Part shown: piece by piece, positions 61,695 through 64,000 of the stretch
Numbering within the stretch: the first letter of the stretch is position 1
Layout of the letters: every line of letters starts with the position of its first letter
DNA from: Neobacillus bataviensis LMG 21833
GTDB lineage: Bacteria > Bacillota > Bacilli > Bacillales > Cytobacillaceae
Assembly (NCBI RefSeq): GCF_000307875.1
Contig: NZ_AJLS01000074.1
Location: 1 to 64,000 of the forward strand
Direction: 5' to 3'
DNA: 64,000 nt
Notes under the pieces: model-generated
Told to the model about the DNA's origin: nothing
What the model saw: only the letters and a program-made list of their open reading frames with translations
Database searches by the model: none
Position numbers and translations under genes: made by a program

Positions 61695-61854
61695 ATATAT
61701 ACCTCCGTAACAATTAGATGAAATAAGTTTTTTTTTATTAAAATTAACATAATCATTGCATTAATGGAACTTTTTTACCTTTTAATTACAAGAAAGAACA
61801 ATACAAACATTATAGCAATCAAAATGAAGGAGGTTGTTTACATTGAACAATAAC

Positions 61855-61893
61855 AACTAACAGGGGCCCTTAAAGGGACAACGGACCCCTGCC
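61855..61893 (-). terminator. Terminator of membrane-protein pair
   Basis: On the minus strand CAGGGGTCC ... GGGCCCCTG pairs, followed by TTAGTTGTT. It sits 5 bp after the stop of the gene at 61898. Confidence 0.55.
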
Positions 61894-61897
61894 ACAT

Positions 61898-62566
61898 TCA
61901 AGTGAGTTTAACAATGATATAGAATACACAAAACACCGAGAGGAGAAAAACCGTAATTAAATAGATTACCATGCTCCGTCTAAATGCAGAAAGAGAAATG
62001 CCGGAAGCTAGCGCATAATGGGAAGCTGTTAACCCGGACAAAATGCCCATAATTACAAACCACGGCTCATAAAACAAAAGATCCCATAACGCCAAGCTGT
62101 GGACATCAAGTGAAATCCAGCCAGTGAAATGAATGGTAATAACATCTACTAGAAGAAGGGCTTTTGTTATGATCCCACTGATTCCATGCGCAATTAAATA
62201 CGCAGTACAGGAAAGGGTAGGGATTAATATAATGAGACGGTGGATTTGTCTTCCCCCAATTAACGGCACGCATGTCGGGACTACTCTTCCCCATGGCTTG
62301 ACAAGAGCAATTAAAATGAACCCGCAGGTCATGATTAAGACGCCTGCAAGGTAACTTGCCATGTACGCCCCTTTAGGATCCTCTAACTGCCCAGGAAGAC
62401 CTAAAGTTCCGCCTGCCGCTTGATAAAATCGGACGAAAACGGCATATATGACTGCCCAAAGGCAACCGAGGTAAGCTGGCCATACCGCTTTCTTCGTCCA
62501 TTGTTCAAATGCATTTAGCCTTTCCGTTTGAGCTTTCAAATTGTTTGTTTTTTCATTCATGTTCAC
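61898..62566 (-). CDS. Membrane protein of unknown function (about 5-6 TM)
   Basis: 222 residues with several hydrophobic segments (about 27-47, 68-90, 108-130, 160-182, 200-220). It contains KPWGRVVPTCVPLIGGRQIHR, whose pattern KxWGxVxPxxxPxIGGxxV also occurs in the next gene (QKWGEVFPRRFPFIGGKRVP), so the two are relatives. It lies 13 bp after that gene in the same direction; operon likely. No function can be assigned. Confidence 0.7.
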   Translation of the reverse strand: MNMNEKTNNLKAQTERLNAFEQWTKKAVWPAYLGCLWAVIYAVFVRFYQAAGGTLGLPGQLEDPKGAYMASYLAGVLIMTCGFILIALVKPWGRVVPTCVPLIGGRQIHRLIILIPTLSCTAYLIAHGISGIITKALLLVDVITIHFTGWISLDVHSLALWDLLFYEPWFVIMGILSGLTASHYALASGISLSAFRRSMVIYLITVFLLSVFCVFYIIVKLT

Positions 62567-62578
62567 ACATCCTCCTTT

Positions 62579-63649
62579 TTAACTTCTTCCACAAGTGGAA
62601 CATCGGCCGCGCCGACGATAATAGTAGGCGATCACGGCCAGCCCAAGAGCCACTCCCCATGGCACCCAAAAAATCATAGGTCCCATAGTACCCCAGCCCT
62701 GACTGAGTATGTTATTGTCCATCGGCTCAAGATGAAGTGCCGCGGCAAAGATACCAAATGTAAAGACAAAACCTGCTGCGGTTACAGCTATGGCAACAAT
62801 AGAAGCAGGAATCACTGCCAGCATGATGGGTACTCTTTTTCCGCCAATGAACGGGAACCTGCGAGGAAAGACTTCACCCCATTTTTGAATCAAACCAAGT
62901 GTCAGGACACCCCCGACTATACAAACAGATCCAAAAACCCATTCCGTCATACGTGCCATCGGATTTGCGCTCGAGAACTCCCTAAGGAATTGCGGATCAA
63001 CTCCTAAAGGGATATCGAGTGCCCACGCGAAGCGAATTAGGGCTTAGGGCAGGGGCGCCAGTGCGGCGATAACGGTTAACAAACGCCCCCAAAGCACCAA
63101 GAAAAAGGGTTCTTCTTCTTTATTCCGCCCGCAATATTCGCATGCATGCCGAGCTTTTCTTTGGTAAACAACAGCGGCCGTCATCCAAAAAAGCGCGCCA
63201 AGAATACAAAAAGTTTGATTCAACATTTGCCAGTTATAGTCGAATTTAAATAAAAAAGCGTAAGCCATAGCGGCAATTAACCTGGTATCAGGAGTAAAGA
63301 GGAGCAGAGCAACAGAGAACCCCCATAAATAGGCAAGCGCAAACCGCCGAGAAAAGGCCTTAAATTGTCCTTTTTGCATGACCAGGCCTATTCCAATAGA
63401 CATGAGACATAGCGCGACAAAAACAATACCGCCAACTTTTGGAGGAAGATGGGTAACCATGGCGGAGAACAATCCTATACCGTCATTATTAAAAGGATAT
63501 CCAGCTCCACCCCATAACCAATAAAGATGGAATGTTCCATACAGCGCCGACCATAACATGGCAGCATAACCAATCCATGAGGGCCAACGGTACCATTTTG
63601 TTTTAGCCTCTTTATTCCGTAATGACGATGTGAAATTCAACGTAATCAT
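62579..63649 (-). pseudogene. Membrane protein gene split by an in-frame TAA
   Basis: Two ORFs in the same frame (63044-63649 and 62579-62959) flank a TAA at 63044-63046. In-frame translation past the stop (ALIRFAWALDIPLG, then VDPQFLREFSSANPMARM) reads straight into the second ORF and fits the remembered full-length family, which has a Tyr or similar residue at the stop position. The complete protein would be about 356 residues, with HLYWLWGGAGYPF at the start (DUF3995-like), a CEYCGR Cys pair in the middle, KWGEVFPRRFPFIGGKRVP, and a CSTCGR pair at the C-terminus. Confidence 0.8.
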
Positions 63650-63667
63650 CCTTTTTTTTTGTTCAAA

Positions 63668-63722
63668 ACAAATAACCTCACTTTCATCCTAATCAGTAAA
63701 GGTTAAAATGAAGGTGAGGTTT
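63668..63722 (-). terminator. Terminator of histidine kinase gene
   Basis: AACCTCACCTTCAT / ATGAAAGTGAGGTT long-stem hairpin followed by ATTTGTTTTG on the minus strand. It also precedes the membrane-protein genes. Confidence 0.7.
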
Positions 63723-63725
63723 CGT

Positions 63726-64000
63726 TTAAATTTTGTTTAATTCGGGGTTTCCTTCTTTTTCGTACAGATAGATTTCCGTTCCCTTTGGTGAACTTGTTAT
63801 TTTCCAACCTAATTGCATTTCCTGAAGCATGAGGGATACGATGGAGAGGCCGATGCCGGCTCCCTTTTTGTCTGTTGTTACATCCAAGCCGGGGCCTCTG
63901 TCTTCAATTAGAATGGCTGTTTTCCCTTCATCATCCACGATTCGGACACCGACAAACCGCCCCGACTTAGAGTGTCTTATCACGTTTTGGTAGAGATTGT
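63726..64000 (-). CDS. Histidine kinase C-terminal ATPase domain (partial, continues past window)
   Basis: Only the last ~90 residues are visible. The N-box (NLYQNVIRHSK), the G1/D-box (IEDRGPGLDV), and the G2-box (KKGAGIGLSIVSLML) of an HATPase_c domain are all present. The frame is open to the window edge, so the gene starts beyond 64000. The sensor and dimerisation domains are not seen, so no signal can be suggested. Confidence 0.88.
   Translation of the reverse strand, partial: NLYQNVIRHSKSGRFVGVRIVDDEGKTAILIEDRGPGLDVTTDKKGAGIGLSIVSLMLQEMQLGWKITSSPKGTEIYLYEKEGNPELNKI

Noticed and set aside
61841-61860. Tiny ORF (Met-Asn4) with a strong AGGAGG site
   Set aside because: Five codons only; no homologue can be judged. 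It may be a leftover of a small gene but cannot be supported.

Overview
The window is low-GC, and strong Shine-Dalgarno sites, an alpha/beta-type small acid-soluble spore protein, an L-box lysine riboswitch, cre-like sites and a SigL-type -24/-12 promoter all point to an aerobic, endospore-forming Bacillaceae chromosome (Bacillus/Neobacillus-like). No rRNA, tRNA, CRISPR array, intact transposase or prophage is visible. Assignments rest on reading motifs and remembered family sequences; no database search was run.

Layout. 1-11 kb: reductive pyrimidine catabolism on the minus strand (preT, preA, dihydropyrimidinase, NCS1 permease, a small ORF, a PucR-type regulator, malonate/methylmalonate-semialdehyde dehydrogenase, omega-amino acid aminotransferase). 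It covers uracil to acetyl-CoA except beta-ureidopropionase, which is not in the window. 11-26 kb: mixed genes with two paralogous divergent pairs of a 14-TM DHA2 efflux pump and a TetR regulator (11.9-14.5 and 22.1-24.8 kb), an M3 oligoendopeptidase, a formate/nitrite transporter, proline dehydrogenase and an ftsZ outside any dcw-type context. 26-34 kb: D-2-hydroxyacid dehydrogenase, SDR, MBL hydrolase, a NUDIX hydrolase with an interrupted Nudix box, the TldD/TldE protease pair and a PLP aminotransferase. 34-42 kb: a type II Wadjet (jetABCD) anti-plasmid operon whose SMC gene jetC carries a frameshift and an in-frame TGA. 42-51 kb: lysine-riboswitch-controlled dapA, a YdeI/OmdA-type protein, adhE, a PabB-PabC fusion, small membrane proteins and the SASP gene.

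51-58 kb is the most distinctive accessory region: a cyclohexanecarboxylate-type degradation operon (acyl-CoA dehydrogenase, BadI-like ring hydrolase, AliA-like CoA ligase, BadH-like dehydrogenase). A textbook sigma-54 promoter and an 18-bp perfect palindrome upstream drive it. Next to it lie a sensor-less sigma-54 activator (GAFSGA loop) and a MaoC-fold protein that has lost its catalytic His. The MaoC-like protein may be a CoA-ester sensor for the activator, or may replace the missing enoyl-CoA hydratase. This is the best candidate for an undescribed regulatory arrangement.

58-64 kb: a frameshifted YfcH-like epimerase, Xaa-Pro aminopeptidase, a SET-domain protein, a ZIP transporter, two related membrane-protein genes (one split by an in-frame TAA) and the C-terminus of a histidine kinase. 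At least four lesions occur in otherwise well-conserved genes, two of them single-base losses in homopolymers, so either gene decay or residual sequencing error must be considered. A 13-bp element (GGTGCCTGACACC) recurs at four gene boundaries and supplies the stop codon of two genes.
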